NCBI GenBank assembly: GCA_007694185.1
Contig: RECD01000145.1
Span: 20,879-84,878, forward strand
Source: Planctomycetaceae bacterium
GTDB taxonomy: Bacteria; Planctomycetota; Planctomycetia; Pirellulales; Pirellulaceae
Direction: 5' to 3'
Length of the DNA: 64,000 bases
Part shown: one piece after another, positions 18,222 through 27,313 of the stretch
How positions within the stretch are numbered: the stretch's first letter is position 1
Layout: each line of letters opens with the position of its first letter
The notes under the pieces: model-generated
The model's database searches: none
What the model was told of the DNA's origin: nothing
What the model saw: only the letters and a program-made list of their open reading frames with translations
Position numbers and translations under genes: made by a program

Positions 18222-19415
18222 TCAGCAACGCCGAACCCGATCCAGCAGCGTGATGCCGATCGTGATCAGCACCAAATTACCCAGCCAGACCGCGTACGGC
18301 GGCCACGCACCCGATTTGGCCTGATCGAAGCCGAGGATGAATAATGCGTAATACAGCACCATCGTCGGCAGGAAGCATATACCGAAATTCGTCCAGTAGT
18401 CAGCGGTCCGGGTGATGATTGCGAGTGGCGCCCCGACCAACACGAAGCACAAGCAACTGAACCCTTGAGACCAGCGGCGCCAGGGCTCCGTATGCAATTT
18501 CGCCATCCGATACTTGCTGCCCTTGATTTTCTCCTCGAGCGCCACACCGCCCGAACCGGCGATTTCTTCCCACCGCGCCCCGAGCAAGGCAAAACCGGTG
18601 TGAGCAGCCAGTTCGCCGATCGCTTGGCGCGTTCGCCGCTCTTGAGCGATCGTTTCGGGACCGATTTCCAACAACGACAAGGCACTGGGGGAAGCACTGC
18701 TGACATCACGTTTCCGCAACGCTTTACCGAGGGAGATCCGAAACTCGGTCTCGCCTGGCCAGATCCCCTCGAAGCCTCCCCCGCCCTCGACCTGACTGTC
18801 GGTCACATGCAGCACCAGAGTCTCGGCATCCGAATCGAGACGCAGACTCCCTTCGCGGGCGGTCAATTCGATCAAGCTTCCATTTCGCGAACGGATCTTC
18901 ACCGTGGGATGGATCAGCCGACGACCGTCAACGTCCTGGACGTGAATCGTGAATCCGTGGCTGGAGCTGTAGGTGTGCTGAGACTGCAAGAACCGATAGG
19001 CGATGTCCTCCAACGATTGCAACACGACCCGCGAAACGCCGGGCTTGCCCCAAGACACGGTCAAGTCGCTTAACACGACAACGCAGGGGCTGAGCACGAC
19101 CGCAAACACCAACGCCGGTTTGATCACTTGCAGCGGCGACACGCCAATCGCCTTGATCGTCGAGACCTCCCCATCGGCAGACATCCGGCCGTAGACGCAA
19201 CAGACCGAAAAGAGGGCGGTCGCCGGTACGGAATGCTGAAGACTCAGCGGCAGGACATACGGCAGCAGTTGCAGCACGGACAACGGCCCCAAGCCCTCGC
19301 GCAACAACTCCCGCCCGACGCCGATCAATAAAATCAACAGCGTGAGCGTGAACAGCGCGACGACGAAAATCTTGACGATTTCGCCGACAATGTAGCGGGT
19401 AATGCGGCTGGTCAT
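18222..19415 (-). CDS. LptF/LptG-type permease (YjgP/YjgQ family)
   Basis: 397 residues from ATG 19415, with a GGTGGA about eight bases upstream. The N-terminus SRITRYIVGEIVKIFVVALF and the following hydrophobic segments, a large polar loop in the middle (about residues 120-300) and three closing hydrophobic segments match the LptF/G layout of six helices and one periplasmic beta domain. Such permeases form the LptB2FG transporter that extracts lipopolysaccharide-like molecules from the inner membrane. Only one of the two subunits is here. It follows the C13-like gene by 72 bases and may be part of the same transcript, though its function looks separate. Confidence 0.82.
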   Translation of the reverse strand: MTSRITRYIVGEIVKIFVVALFTLTLLILLIGVGRELLREGLGPLSVLQLLPYVLPLSLQHSVPATALFSVCCVYGRMSADGEVSTIKAIGVSPLQVIKPALVFAVVLSPCVVVLSDLTVSWGKPGVSRVVLQSLEDIAYRFLQSQHTYSSSHGFTIHVQDVDGRRLIHPTVKIRSRNGSLIELTAREGSLRLDSDAETLVLHVTDSQVEGGGGFEGIWPGETEFRISLGKALRKRDVSSASPSALSLLEIGPETIAQERRTRQAIGELAAHTGFALLGARWEEIAGSGGVALEEKIKGSKYRMAKLHTEPWRRWSQGFSCLCFVLVGAPLAIITRTADYWTNFGICFLPTMVLYYALFILGFDQAKSGAWPPYAVWLGNLVLITIGITLLDRVRRC

Positions 19416-19487
19416 GAAAGTTTCCACCGGGGCGAACTTCCAGCTCTACCAAAACCCACGTCCGGAATACAGGTCAACTCGGCCGAT

Positions 19488-20750
19488 TCAAGACCCCGAC
19501 CCGGCGTCTTCAGACCCAGCAGCCATACCGGGAAGACGCCCGGCCCCAGACCCCGCTGGATCGCCGCGCTCGGCTTCCAGGGTGCCTGGCTGCGGAGTGC
19601 CAAGCCGCTCCGTTGCAGCAGGTTCCTTGGTCGCAGGATCGGTGCCCGGCTCCGTGAGCCGGGTCTGAGCCGCCCGATAGAGCTTTGCCAACCGAACCAG
19701 AGTCGGCAAGACAGCGGCCTCGTAGTCAGCCTCGCCGAGGTCGGCGCGTCGGTCATGCAGACGCTCCAACTCCGCTTCGAGTTCGTTGCGTTGGACCACT
19801 TCCTCCGGCGTGAAAGGGATGCGTTCGCTGTCCGGTGCGAGCGTGATTTTGGCGGCCAAGCCGCCGTCGAGAGAACGGGTAGGATCTCCCGTTTTGGCGA
19901 CCGCACGCGTGCCTCGAAATGCCGTCGCCGGCGTTCCTAAGCCGTCTGCGTTGTCGTCCAGCAAAGCATTTTCGGTCAACAGTCGGCCGGAGGTTTGGTA
20001 GAACCGCCGAACCCCGGCAGCGCCCGCAAGAAACGCCTCCAGCACCGAGACCTCTCCATCGTGATCGAGGTCCGAATGAGGATCGAGGATCGCGGCAGAG
20101 ACATACTCGCCAAACCGGGCATAGTTCTGCTCGATGCCGCTTTGGGTCGCAGTCACGATGACACGATTTTCACCCGAAAGCGCATTGATGAACGGACCGC
20201 TGGCTGAAAAGGCGGCGATCACGACCAACGGCCGACGAATGTCTCGAACCCACCCCGCCAAGTCGTCCCCAGAAACATCCGGCCCGCGAAGGTTGAACTT
20301 CGCTATATTTTGCCCGAACGTGCCATGGCCGAGCAGGATCAGCCAAACCGGCTCGGAGCGATCCGGATCGAGCGCCGTCAACGCCATCTGCAACCGCTCG
20401 CGGTCGGTCAGGCCCGCCGCGGCGTCGCCCGCAACCGACTTTTCATCGCCGATTCGCGTGAAGCCGGCGCCGGATCGCCGGGCGGCTTCTTCCCAGGAAT
20501 CGGCCCACCCCGTGAAGGCCTCGCCAAACTCCGGTTCACCCCCGGCACCGACAACCACGATCATGTCGGGCGCCGCATCGGGCCGCTGGGCGGCGGCCGG
20601 TCGCGCGGACGCCATGGCACCCCAGCCGATTAGCAGCGGGACCAGCCAAAGCCGGAGCCCAAGGGACAGGTAGCCGGCGTCTCCGAACCTGTCCCCACAG
20701 GAACGGGATGGGGAGCTGGCCGCGGTCGAATGACGGGAGCGAAGTTTCAT
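19488..20750 (-). CDS. C13/caspase-like protein, nucleophile Cys apparently replaced by Ser
   Basis: 420 residues from ATG 20750, overlapping the stop of the VWA/GATase gene in ATGA. An N-terminal export signal with a hydrophobic stretch (about 28-46) is followed by a C13-peptidase-like domain (about 60-245). The expected His-Gly is at 142-143 (LLGHGTFG). The strand that should carry the nucleophile reads VVIAAFSASGPF, so Ser182 or a neighbour stands where legumain-type enzymes have Cys in ACxSG. A Ca-binding-like motif SDLDHDGEVSVLEAF (about 226-240) follows, then a helical, Ala/Glu-rich and Pro/Thr-rich C-terminus. It may be an inactive, binding-only member or a Ser-based variant. Fold assignment is moderate; the substitution depends on my alignment. 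Confidence 0.7.
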   Translation of the reverse strand: MKLRSRHSTAASSPSRSCGDRFGDAGYLSLGLRLWLVPLLIGWGAMASARPAAAQRPDAAPDMIVVVGAGGEPEFGEAFTGWADSWEEAARRSGAGFTRIGDEKSVAGDAAAGLTDRERLQMALTALDPDRSEPVWLILLGHGTFGQNIAKFNLRGPDVSGDDLAGWVRDIRRPLVVIAAFSASGPFINALSGENRVIVTATQSGIEQNYARFGEYVSAAILDPHSDLDHDGEVSVLEAFLAGAAGVRRFYQTSGRLLTENALLDDNADGLGTPATAFRGTRAVAKTGDPTRSLDGGLAAKITLAPDSERIPFTPEEVVQRNELEAELERLHDRRADLGEADYEAAVLPTLVRLAKLYRAAQTRLTEPGTDPATKEPAATERLGTPQPGTLEAERGDPAGSGAGRLPGMAAGSEDAGSGS

Positions 20751-23389
20751 GGCAAGCCCTTCCAACGCCGTATTCCCCATTCGCCACACAGACAAAGGAT
20801 TGCCAACATCATGACCCAGGGACGATGCCAAATCGGATAGACCCAAGCTTGAGTCACCGGAACCTTGCGGGACGGGAGACTGGCGACAAAGGCGTCCAAT
20901 CGGTCGGCGTCGACGAGTTCGCCTCCGGTGGCGTCAGCCAAACGCTCCAGCCCCGACCGGTTGACGGTCAATTGTCGGAACTCGGCCGCACTCGGATCGG
21001 CCGTCCAACCCGTCTGGGCTTCCCCCACCTCACTAGCGTCCTCGGCGACCACCCGTGCGGTGACCCGGTATCCTCCTGGTTCACGAGCCCAATAACGTGC
21101 GACGTAGCGTCCGGGCAGGTCCCAATCGGCCTCGGCCGTGAGCGTGAACGGTTCACCGGCGGGACCGTCGTCCCCCGAACTTGCGGGCGGGGTGATCTCC
21201 AACCGAACCGTCGCGTTCTCGACCGGCCCGAAGGTCTCATCCCAAACCGTGGTAACCAAACGCACCGGTTCGCCAGGGTCGTCACTGGCGATCACACGAC
21301 ACTCGACACGTCGCGGGGACTCGTTGACCAACCAGCGGGTGATCTGGCGCCAAGCCTGCGCGGGATCGTCTCGGGCGGGGAATGTCTCGGCTGAACTTGG
21401 GCCGCCCCTCGTCGGGTCACCCTCCTGCTCGCCCACCGCCAGCGGCGAGCCGACCAAACCGGCGGACGACCCGGAGAATCGTCGCGTGGAGAGCGGGCGG
21501 CGCATCGACCAACGCCACAAGTCACCCAGCGGAATGGCCACGGTTCGCCCTTTACCGAATCGCTGGGCCGCGATCGCCGGGGTGACATCTCCCTCGGGAT
21601 CGCGAACCATCGCCAAGACCGACGCGCCCGGCTTGGCAAGACCGGTCGGCGAGCGGGTTTGGAAAGCCGGCATCCCCGCGATCCGGTCTGCCTCGGCCCG
21701 CTCCGTTTCACGCAGCCGTACCCACGGTTGCAACATGCCTTCGCGGGTGAGTTCCAGCCGGTAACCTCGACCGATCCCGTTGGGGCCGCCCGCTGGCAAA
21801 CCGGTCTCCACGCCGTCACGATCCCGGGGCGGATAGAGCGGCGAAAGCTCTCCCAACGTGCCCTGGGCGAAGCGTTTTCCGGCGAAAGCCTCCGGACCAC
21901 CCAACAGCATCAATCCGCCTCCCCGCTGGGCGACGAACCGGCGGAGCAGGCGAAGCTGATCCTGAGAAAAGAACTCGGGTTCGATGTCGTCAAGGATCAC
22001 GGCATCGAACGGAAACAGCTCCTCCGCCGTCCTCGGAAAGCCACGCGCCAATTCGTCCGCGTCACGAACCCCCAATCGGATCAACACCGCCTCGTCGTAA
22101 CGCTCGGCCGTTTCGCCGTCGGTTTCTTCCAACCCGACGAAGAGCGGATTCGAGGTGCTGACGTCACGATCTCGAAAGGTGAATTTGGCTTCTTTGTCCG
22201 CGATCCGTAGCAACCCGACCAAATCGATTTCGGCGTCTTCCTGGAGCGCTCGGCGGAGGAACTTGAACTCCCAATTCGGCCGTCCGGCCAGGTACAGAAT
22301 CCGGTGCGGACCACGAGAGCCCTCGACGGTCAACCAACGGGAATTATTCCGAAACGTGACTTCACCCGCGGCGGCGGGTGAATCCCACGTCGCACGGTCG
22401 GAAGGACGAAATACGGCAACCCGATAAAATCCGACTCCCTGACGGATCGGTCGAAAACGAAAGGTGACCTGCGTCCCACCCTGCGGCGCCGCTCGCCCCC
22501 CTGCCCCCCCCGCCGCCACAACGTCAGTCGAATCACCAACATCGGCCTGGTCGACTTGGTCGCCCGGATCGGCTAGTTCTTCCCCACGATCAGATTCGGC
22601 CAACACGATGGCCTGCTCCTGAACCACAACCCCGGTCTGGCCATCGGTCAATTGGACGATCGCCGGCTGGCCCGCCAGCCCGTCGGCCTCGACACGCACT
22701 CGCACGGTTACCGGGGCCGTTTCGAAATCGGAGCGACTGACGCTGACATCGGCGATCCGAGCGTCGACGATTCGCTCCTCGGCACGATGGACGACGGGAT
22801 AAACCGGGAAACCGAGTTGAGACCAATTGGGGGATCGCTCGGTGGGGACGTCGGTCGCATTCCCGTCGCTGAACAACAACACCCCAGCGACCGGTCGATC
22901 GCGCAGTCGGGTCGCCAAGCCTTCCAGACCGGTGGTCAGGGACGAAGCCCAGCCGTCCATCGGAAGCGTGTGCAAATCGGTGACGTTGTCCAAGCGGGAA
23001 TCGAATGCATACGACCGGACATCGAAGTCCTGCGCCAAACGGACCCGCCAAGCCTCCTCGGGCCGAACGAGCTGTCTCACCTGATCGGCGCGACTCGGCG
23101 ATTCGGGGGTCGATTGCAACGCCATGCTGGCGCTGTTGTCGACCATCAGCACGACCAAGTTCGACTGAGGCTTGGGCCGCGTGCCGCTCCGCATCGGTTG
23201 GAGCAAACAGATTGCCAACAAACCGATGGCCGAAAGCTTCAACACAGCAGCAAGGGCAGCGAAGCCGGTTTTGGGTCCAGGCGAGAAGGCATAATTCCAG
23301 AGCACCACGATCGCCAGGATGGCAGCGACGGCCAATGCCCAGCCCGCCCAGTGAGGCGCGCCCCAGACCCAATCTGCAAACGGGTTCAC
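20747..23389 (-). CDS. Membrane protein with VWA and GATase1-like domains
   Basis: 880 residues starting at GTG 23389, which overlaps the preceding stop in GTGA. Two hydrophobic segments (about 15-35 and 44-65) anchor it. A von Willebrand A domain follows with a MIDAS motif DNSAS at residues 84-88. A later region (around LYLAGRPNWEFKFLRRAL and FVAQRGGGLMLLGGPEAFA) resembles the class I glutamine amidotransferase-like fold used as a scaffold in this family. The rest has beta-rich, immunoglobulin-like character. No catalytic Cys is seen in the GATase-like part. A proline-rich Gly/Ala stretch sits at about 22450-22520. Third in the block of VWA-type proteins behind the MoxR ATPase. Confidence 0.82.
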   Translation of the reverse strand: MNPFADWVWGAPHWAGWALAVAAILAIVVLWNYAFSPGPKTGFAALAAVLKLSAIGLLAICLLQPMRSGTRPKPQSNLVVLMVDNSASMALQSTPESPSRADQVRQLVRPEEAWRVRLAQDFDVRSYAFDSRLDNVTDLHTLPMDGWASSLTTGLEGLATRLRDRPVAGVLLFSDGNATDVPTERSPNWSQLGFPVYPVVHRAEERIVDARIADVSVSRSDFETAPVTVRVRVEADGLAGQPAIVQLTDGQTGVVVQEQAIVLAESDRGEELADPGDQVDQADVGDSTDVVAAGGAGGRAAPQGGTQVTFRFRPIRQGVGFYRVAVFRPSDRATWDSPAAAGEVTFRNNSRWLTVEGSRGPHRILYLAGRPNWEFKFLRRALQEDAEIDLVGLLRIADKEAKFTFRDRDVSTSNPLFVGLEETDGETAERYDEAVLIRLGVRDADELARGFPRTAEELFPFDAVILDDIEPEFFSQDQLRLLRRFVAQRGGGLMLLGGPEAFAGKRFAQGTLGELSPLYPPRDRDGVETGLPAGGPNGIGRGYRLELTREGMLQPWVRLRETERAEADRIAGMPAFQTRSPTGLAKPGASVLAMVRDPEGDVTPAIAAQRFGKGRTVAIPLGDLWRWSMRRPLSTRRFSGSSAGLVGSPLAVGEQEGDPTRGGPSSAETFPARDDPAQAWRQITRWLVNESPRRVECRVIASDDPGEPVRLVTTVWDETFGPVENATVRLEITPPASSGDDGPAGEPFTLTAEADWDLPGRYVARYWAREPGGYRVTARVVAEDASEVGEAQTGWTADPSAAEFRQLTVNRSGLERLADATGGELVDADRLDAFVASLPSRKVPVTQAWVYPIWHRPWVMMLAILCLCGEWGIRRWKGLP

Positions 23390-26300
23390 TGACCGCTCCC
23401 GAGGCTTTCGTAGTAGCGGCGGACCGCCTCCGAGTACTTCTCGGGGACCGGGTCGCGATCGATCGGCACCACGGCTTGCCGATCGGCGGACCGGCGAAGC
23501 AATTCGGCCGCGACTTCGCGAGTCAATTCTCGCAACGGCTTGGCGATCTGCTCTTCGACCCCATCCCATTCGGGCTGGTTCGAATGCCGACGCAACTCGG
23601 CCCGGGTCTGACGTGCCCGCTCCCGAATCCGGGTCACCTCGGAACGCATCTGCGGGTCCTCGATCATCTGCTCGACGTCACGCAGCCGATCCGACCACTC
23701 GCGATAGCCCTCGCCGCTCAGCGGTGCCGAAAAACCTCCTCCGCCGCGGGCTTGGCTCCCCCCTTCCGCCAAACGTTCCGCGATCTGGTCGGTCATGCGT
23801 TGGCCCCGCCCGCCCCCGGCCTGTCCTGCATCCGACGGCTGATTCCCCTGCTGGCTTGTCGGTCGGTCCGTCGGCTCTGTCTGACCGGGCAGCAGTAGGT
23901 CAGGTGGCTGACCTGATTGACTTGGTTGACCTGATTGACCTGAATCTCCCGGTTGACCGGAGGCCGAACCGGGCGTTTCGGAACCGGGTTGCCCCGGTTG
24001 CGGTTCCCCTTCGGATGGGGCGTTCGGACGTCCTGAGGATTCTTCCGCCGACGGCTCACCCGAATCGGTCGCCCGCCCTCGTCCGGTGGCAGTTTCGATC
24101 TCGCGATCGAGCTGTTCTTGGAGTTCTTCTAACTCTCCCAATGCCCGTTGCAACGCTCGGGTTTGGTCGCCTAGCACCGCATCGGCCGCCTTGTCCAATC
24201 GTTCGCGGAGTTCCGTGATCTCGCGATCGGCTTCCTCCCGCAGGCTGTCAGCCTGCGGTTGCAGCCCCCGACGGAGCAATTCGGCGGTATCGCCGAGCTT
24301 ACGCTCGACCTTCTGTTGCTGGGCGGTGCGGAAAGCGTCGTACAGTGTCTGGGCTAGCAAAGGCTCGGAAGACTCGGCTTGCTGAACCGTCTCCTGGACC
24401 TGATCCATCAGCCCGCTCAAACGCTCTTGCTGCTCCCGAAGTTCCGCCGGCAAGTCGGATTGTGGAACCTCCGGTCTCAGCCCCGGTCCGGCCGCCGCCG
24501 GAGTCTCGGGAGCCGCTTGCTCGGACATCTTGCGCGCGATCTCCTGTTGCCGTTCGTCGAGCTCGCGGGCATCGGACCGAATCTGCCGCATCGCTTCATT
24601 AAAGTTACCCGCGGCCTGTTCCCGAAGCTCCTCACGCATCTCATCCAGTTCACGCTCGGCCCTGGTCCCCGCGGCCAGCGCCTCGGCCGCGTCCTGCCGG
24701 GCCAACGCCTCGCCGGCGCGACGGATATTTTCTCGGGTCTCTTCCAGACGCTCACCGGCATCCCGCATCGCCTGGGAAGGCTCCTGGGCGCTTTCGCCCT
24801 GCTCACCCGCCTGCTGTGGGGGCTGCCCAGCGGGTTGCCCAGATGGCTGTGTCGCGGAAGCCTGCTGAGCCTGTTGCATCCGATCGGCCAACTCGTCGGC
24901 GTCACGCAGAAGGTCCTGCTCCTGGTCGCGGAGCCGCTTCAATTGCCGCTGGGCCTCCTCTCGTTCCGCTTCCGTCTGAGCCAACTCCAGTGCCGATTGC
25001 AATTGCGCGATCTGCTTGTTGATGTCCTCTTGCCGCTGCGCGAGTTCCCGCAAGCGATCGATCACCTCGCGCTGCTCGCCCCCTTCACGCAAGGTTTCTT
25101 CGACCGACGCCCGCGATTCGGTTTCGTAGCGGTTCTCGTCGTTCTTCAGTTCCAACTGATCCAACTGCTGTTGCCGTCGCTGTTGCGAGGAACTTCGCGA
25201 CGCCGATGCGGACTGAGATTCCTGCGAGCGGCTGACCTGGAACTCGCGAGCCCGCAGCCCGAGCAAGGCCTGGTAGGCTACCTGTTGATTCCGCAGCGCC
25301 CCAGGCAGAGAGGCGGTCGAGAGTTCGTCTCCCGCAAGACTCAAGGCCGCGGCCGAATCCGTCATCGCGGTTGTGGCGGTTTCAACAAAGCCGACGGACT
25401 GTTCGTCATTGACCCGCTCTGCCAATTCGTTCAACTGGCTCAACGCGTCCTGCTGGGCAGCAGCGACCGCCGCCAGATCACCCGGAAACTCGGCCGAAGG
25501 TGAGGAGGACGATTCGCGCCGGATCAGCTTCCAGGTGGCGTGGATGATCTGCTTCTGCAGTTCGGCCAACTCCTCTGCCTCCTGCCCGTTCCCTTCGCCC
25601 CCGGGCTGCTGGTTCTGACGGTCCGCGAGCCCGGCTTCGGGAGATTGGTCCTCGCGGTAGATTTCCTCGAGCGGCCGGACTTCGGCGAACCGCAAATCCC
25701 CTTGCGTCAATCGCGTCGAGCCATCGGGTGCGAAATCTTCGGCCCAAAAGTGATAGGTCAACAATTGGTCAGCCCGGGCGTCCAAGCTTTCGAAGTCGAG
25801 CAGGTAGTCGCCGCGCGCCGTCTGCCCACGGGGAATCGATTCACCCAGGACGACCTCGACGGGTTCCGCATCGGCCAGTTGATAGGTGATCCCGAAACGG
25901 CGGATGCCGAAGTCATCCCGCACCGAAACCGCGACCGGATACTCCTCCAACGGCGAAACGTCGGCATCGCCGCCCAGCACCAATTTCAAATCCGGCGGCT
26001 GATTCGGCAGGGCTCGAGCGACCAATTCCGGAGGGAACTTGTTTTCCCGACCGGCCAGATCGACGAGTTCCAGCCGCCAACGCTTGGTCGTTGTCAATTC
26101 GAATTCGGCAAAGTAGCGGGATGCCGCCTCCGGATCGACCCGCAAGGCGACGCGCTCACCCGACTCGTCGACCAATACGGCCGACTCAACGGGGTGATTC
26201 AGATTCAGCTCCCACCCGACTCGGGTCCCTTCGACAGCGGTGACCCGCACCGTGTCGTCCACCCGCTTGTTCTCAAGGCCGGTATAGGACGGGTACTCCA

Positions 26301-27153
26301 ACTTGGCGTCCGCACGGACCAGTTCTGGATAGTCAAAAACGTCGACCCGATAGGGCTGACTTTCGTAACGGCCCGAAACCACCTGATAGCGCAGCGGTTG
26401 ATCGACCGACGGCAGGAAGGCGCTGAGCACCGGATCGGCCAAGGTCGGTTGCATCGGCAACCGTCGTTCCGAGCCGTCCTCCGCGATGCAGACCAACTGT
26501 ACATCCTCCCCGAGTGTAGCCCGAGGATCGAAACGCAAGCTGACGATCAGACTCTCCCCCCGCTCCACTTCAGTGTCGCCTGGTTCGATCGTGACCTCGC
26601 CGATCGGCAATGGCGACAGCTTGGCAGCCGAAGCCCGGCTCGACGGCCTCGTCGTGGCGAGAGTCACCAAAGACCCGAACATCAAAGCGATCGCGATCAG
26701 CCCCATCAATCGGCTTAACCAAACCTGCGTCCCCGGCACGGCGTCGGTCCAACGATGAGTCAGGGAATGATCATGAGCCTCATCGAAAACGCGCCGCCGC
26801 AGGTATCCGCCACGAGACTCGGCCGGTTCGTTCGCCAACTCGACCGCGGTCAACAGCCGTTGTTGCAGCGTTGGGAAATGGCGTTCGATCAGCGACGCGA
26901 CCTCACGCTCGCAACGAAACGAACGCCGCACGATCTGGATAACGATCAACCAACCGACAGCCACCCCCGCCAGGATGAGGGAGGCGGCGGCACCGCCGGC
27001 CCAACTGCCCGATCGGACCGGTTCGATCGCCAGCCAGGCGATCAACGCGGCGGACGACGCCAACGGTACCGAATACCACCAGAATCGGACCCCTCGGAGG
27101 CCGCGGGTCACCGGACGGAGACGCTCGTAAATTTGGTCGCTCAGATCGAACAT
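23386..27153 (-). CDS. Large membrane protein with long coiled coil, DUF4175-like
   Basis: 1255 residues from ATG 27153. Three hydrophobic segments lie in the first 165 residues, then a beta-rich region (about 170-480) with Ig-like stretches, and a very long charged region (about 530-1010) dominated by Glu, Gln, Arg and Ala heptads that predicts coiled coils. A Gly/Pro/Ser/Gln-rich linker comes near 1050-1130. The C-terminal 110 residues contain a REWSDRLRDVEQMIEDP stretch. The architecture is what I know as the DUF4175-type partner of MoxR/BatA operons. No catalytic motif. Its stop is fused to the next start through GTGA. A 160-base gap separates it from the BatA gene upstream. Confidence 0.8.
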   Translation of the reverse strand: MFDLSDQIYERLRPVTRGLRGVRFWWYSVPLASSAALIAWLAIEPVRSGSWAGGAAASLILAGVAVGWLIVIQIVRRSFRCEREVASLIERHFPTLQQRLLTAVELANEPAESRGGYLRRRVFDEAHDHSLTHRWTDAVPGTQVWLSRLMGLIAIALMFGSLVTLATTRPSSRASAAKLSPLPIGEVTIEPGDTEVERGESLIVSLRFDPRATLGEDVQLVCIAEDGSERRLPMQPTLADPVLSAFLPSVDQPLRYQVVSGRYESQPYRVDVFDYPELVRADAKLEYPSYTGLENKRVDDTVRVTAVEGTRVGWELNLNHPVESAVLVDESGERVALRVDPEAASRYFAEFELTTTKRWRLELVDLAGRENKFPPELVARALPNQPPDLKLVLGGDADVSPLEEYPVAVSVRDDFGIRRFGITYQLADAEPVEVVLGESIPRGQTARGDYLLDFESLDARADQLLTYHFWAEDFAPDGSTRLTQGDLRFAEVRPLEEIYREDQSPEAGLADRQNQQPGGEGNGQEAEELAELQKQIIHATWKLIRRESSSSPSAEFPGDLAAVAAAQQDALSQLNELAERVNDEQSVGFVETATTAMTDSAAALSLAGDELSTASLPGALRNQQVAYQALLGLRAREFQVSRSQESQSASASRSSSQQRRQQQLDQLELKNDENRYETESRASVEETLREGGEQREVIDRLRELAQRQEDINKQIAQLQSALELAQTEAEREEAQRQLKRLRDQEQDLLRDADELADRMQQAQQASATQPSGQPAGQPPQQAGEQGESAQEPSQAMRDAGERLEETRENIRRAGEALARQDAAEALAAGTRAERELDEMREELREQAAGNFNEAMRQIRSDARELDERQQEIARKMSEQAAPETPAAAGPGLRPEVPQSDLPAELREQQERLSGLMDQVQETVQQAESSEPLLAQTLYDAFRTAQQQKVERKLGDTAELLRRGLQPQADSLREEADREITELRERLDKAADAVLGDQTRALQRALGELEELQEQLDREIETATGRGRATDSGEPSAEESSGRPNAPSEGEPQPGQPGSETPGSASGQPGDSGQSGQPSQSGQPPDLLLPGQTEPTDRPTSQQGNQPSDAGQAGGGRGQRMTDQIAERLAEGGSQARGGGGFSAPLSGEGYREWSDRLRDVEQMIEDPQMRSEVTRIRERARQTRAELRRHSNQPEWDGVEEQIAKPLRELTREVAAELLRRSADRQAVVPIDRDPVPEKYSEAVRRYYESLGSGQ

Positions 27154-27313
27154 CAGGACGACTCGCTCGACGTTTCGAGGAAGGGCCGAGAGGCATCGGA
27201 ATGCCACCGGACCGAATGACTAACGCTCTGAATTCTAACGCTTCTTCAACCCGCCAGGCCGAGAAACGGATCGCACGTCGACAGGATTCGTCATCAAACC
27301 GGTGCTTCCTCGG

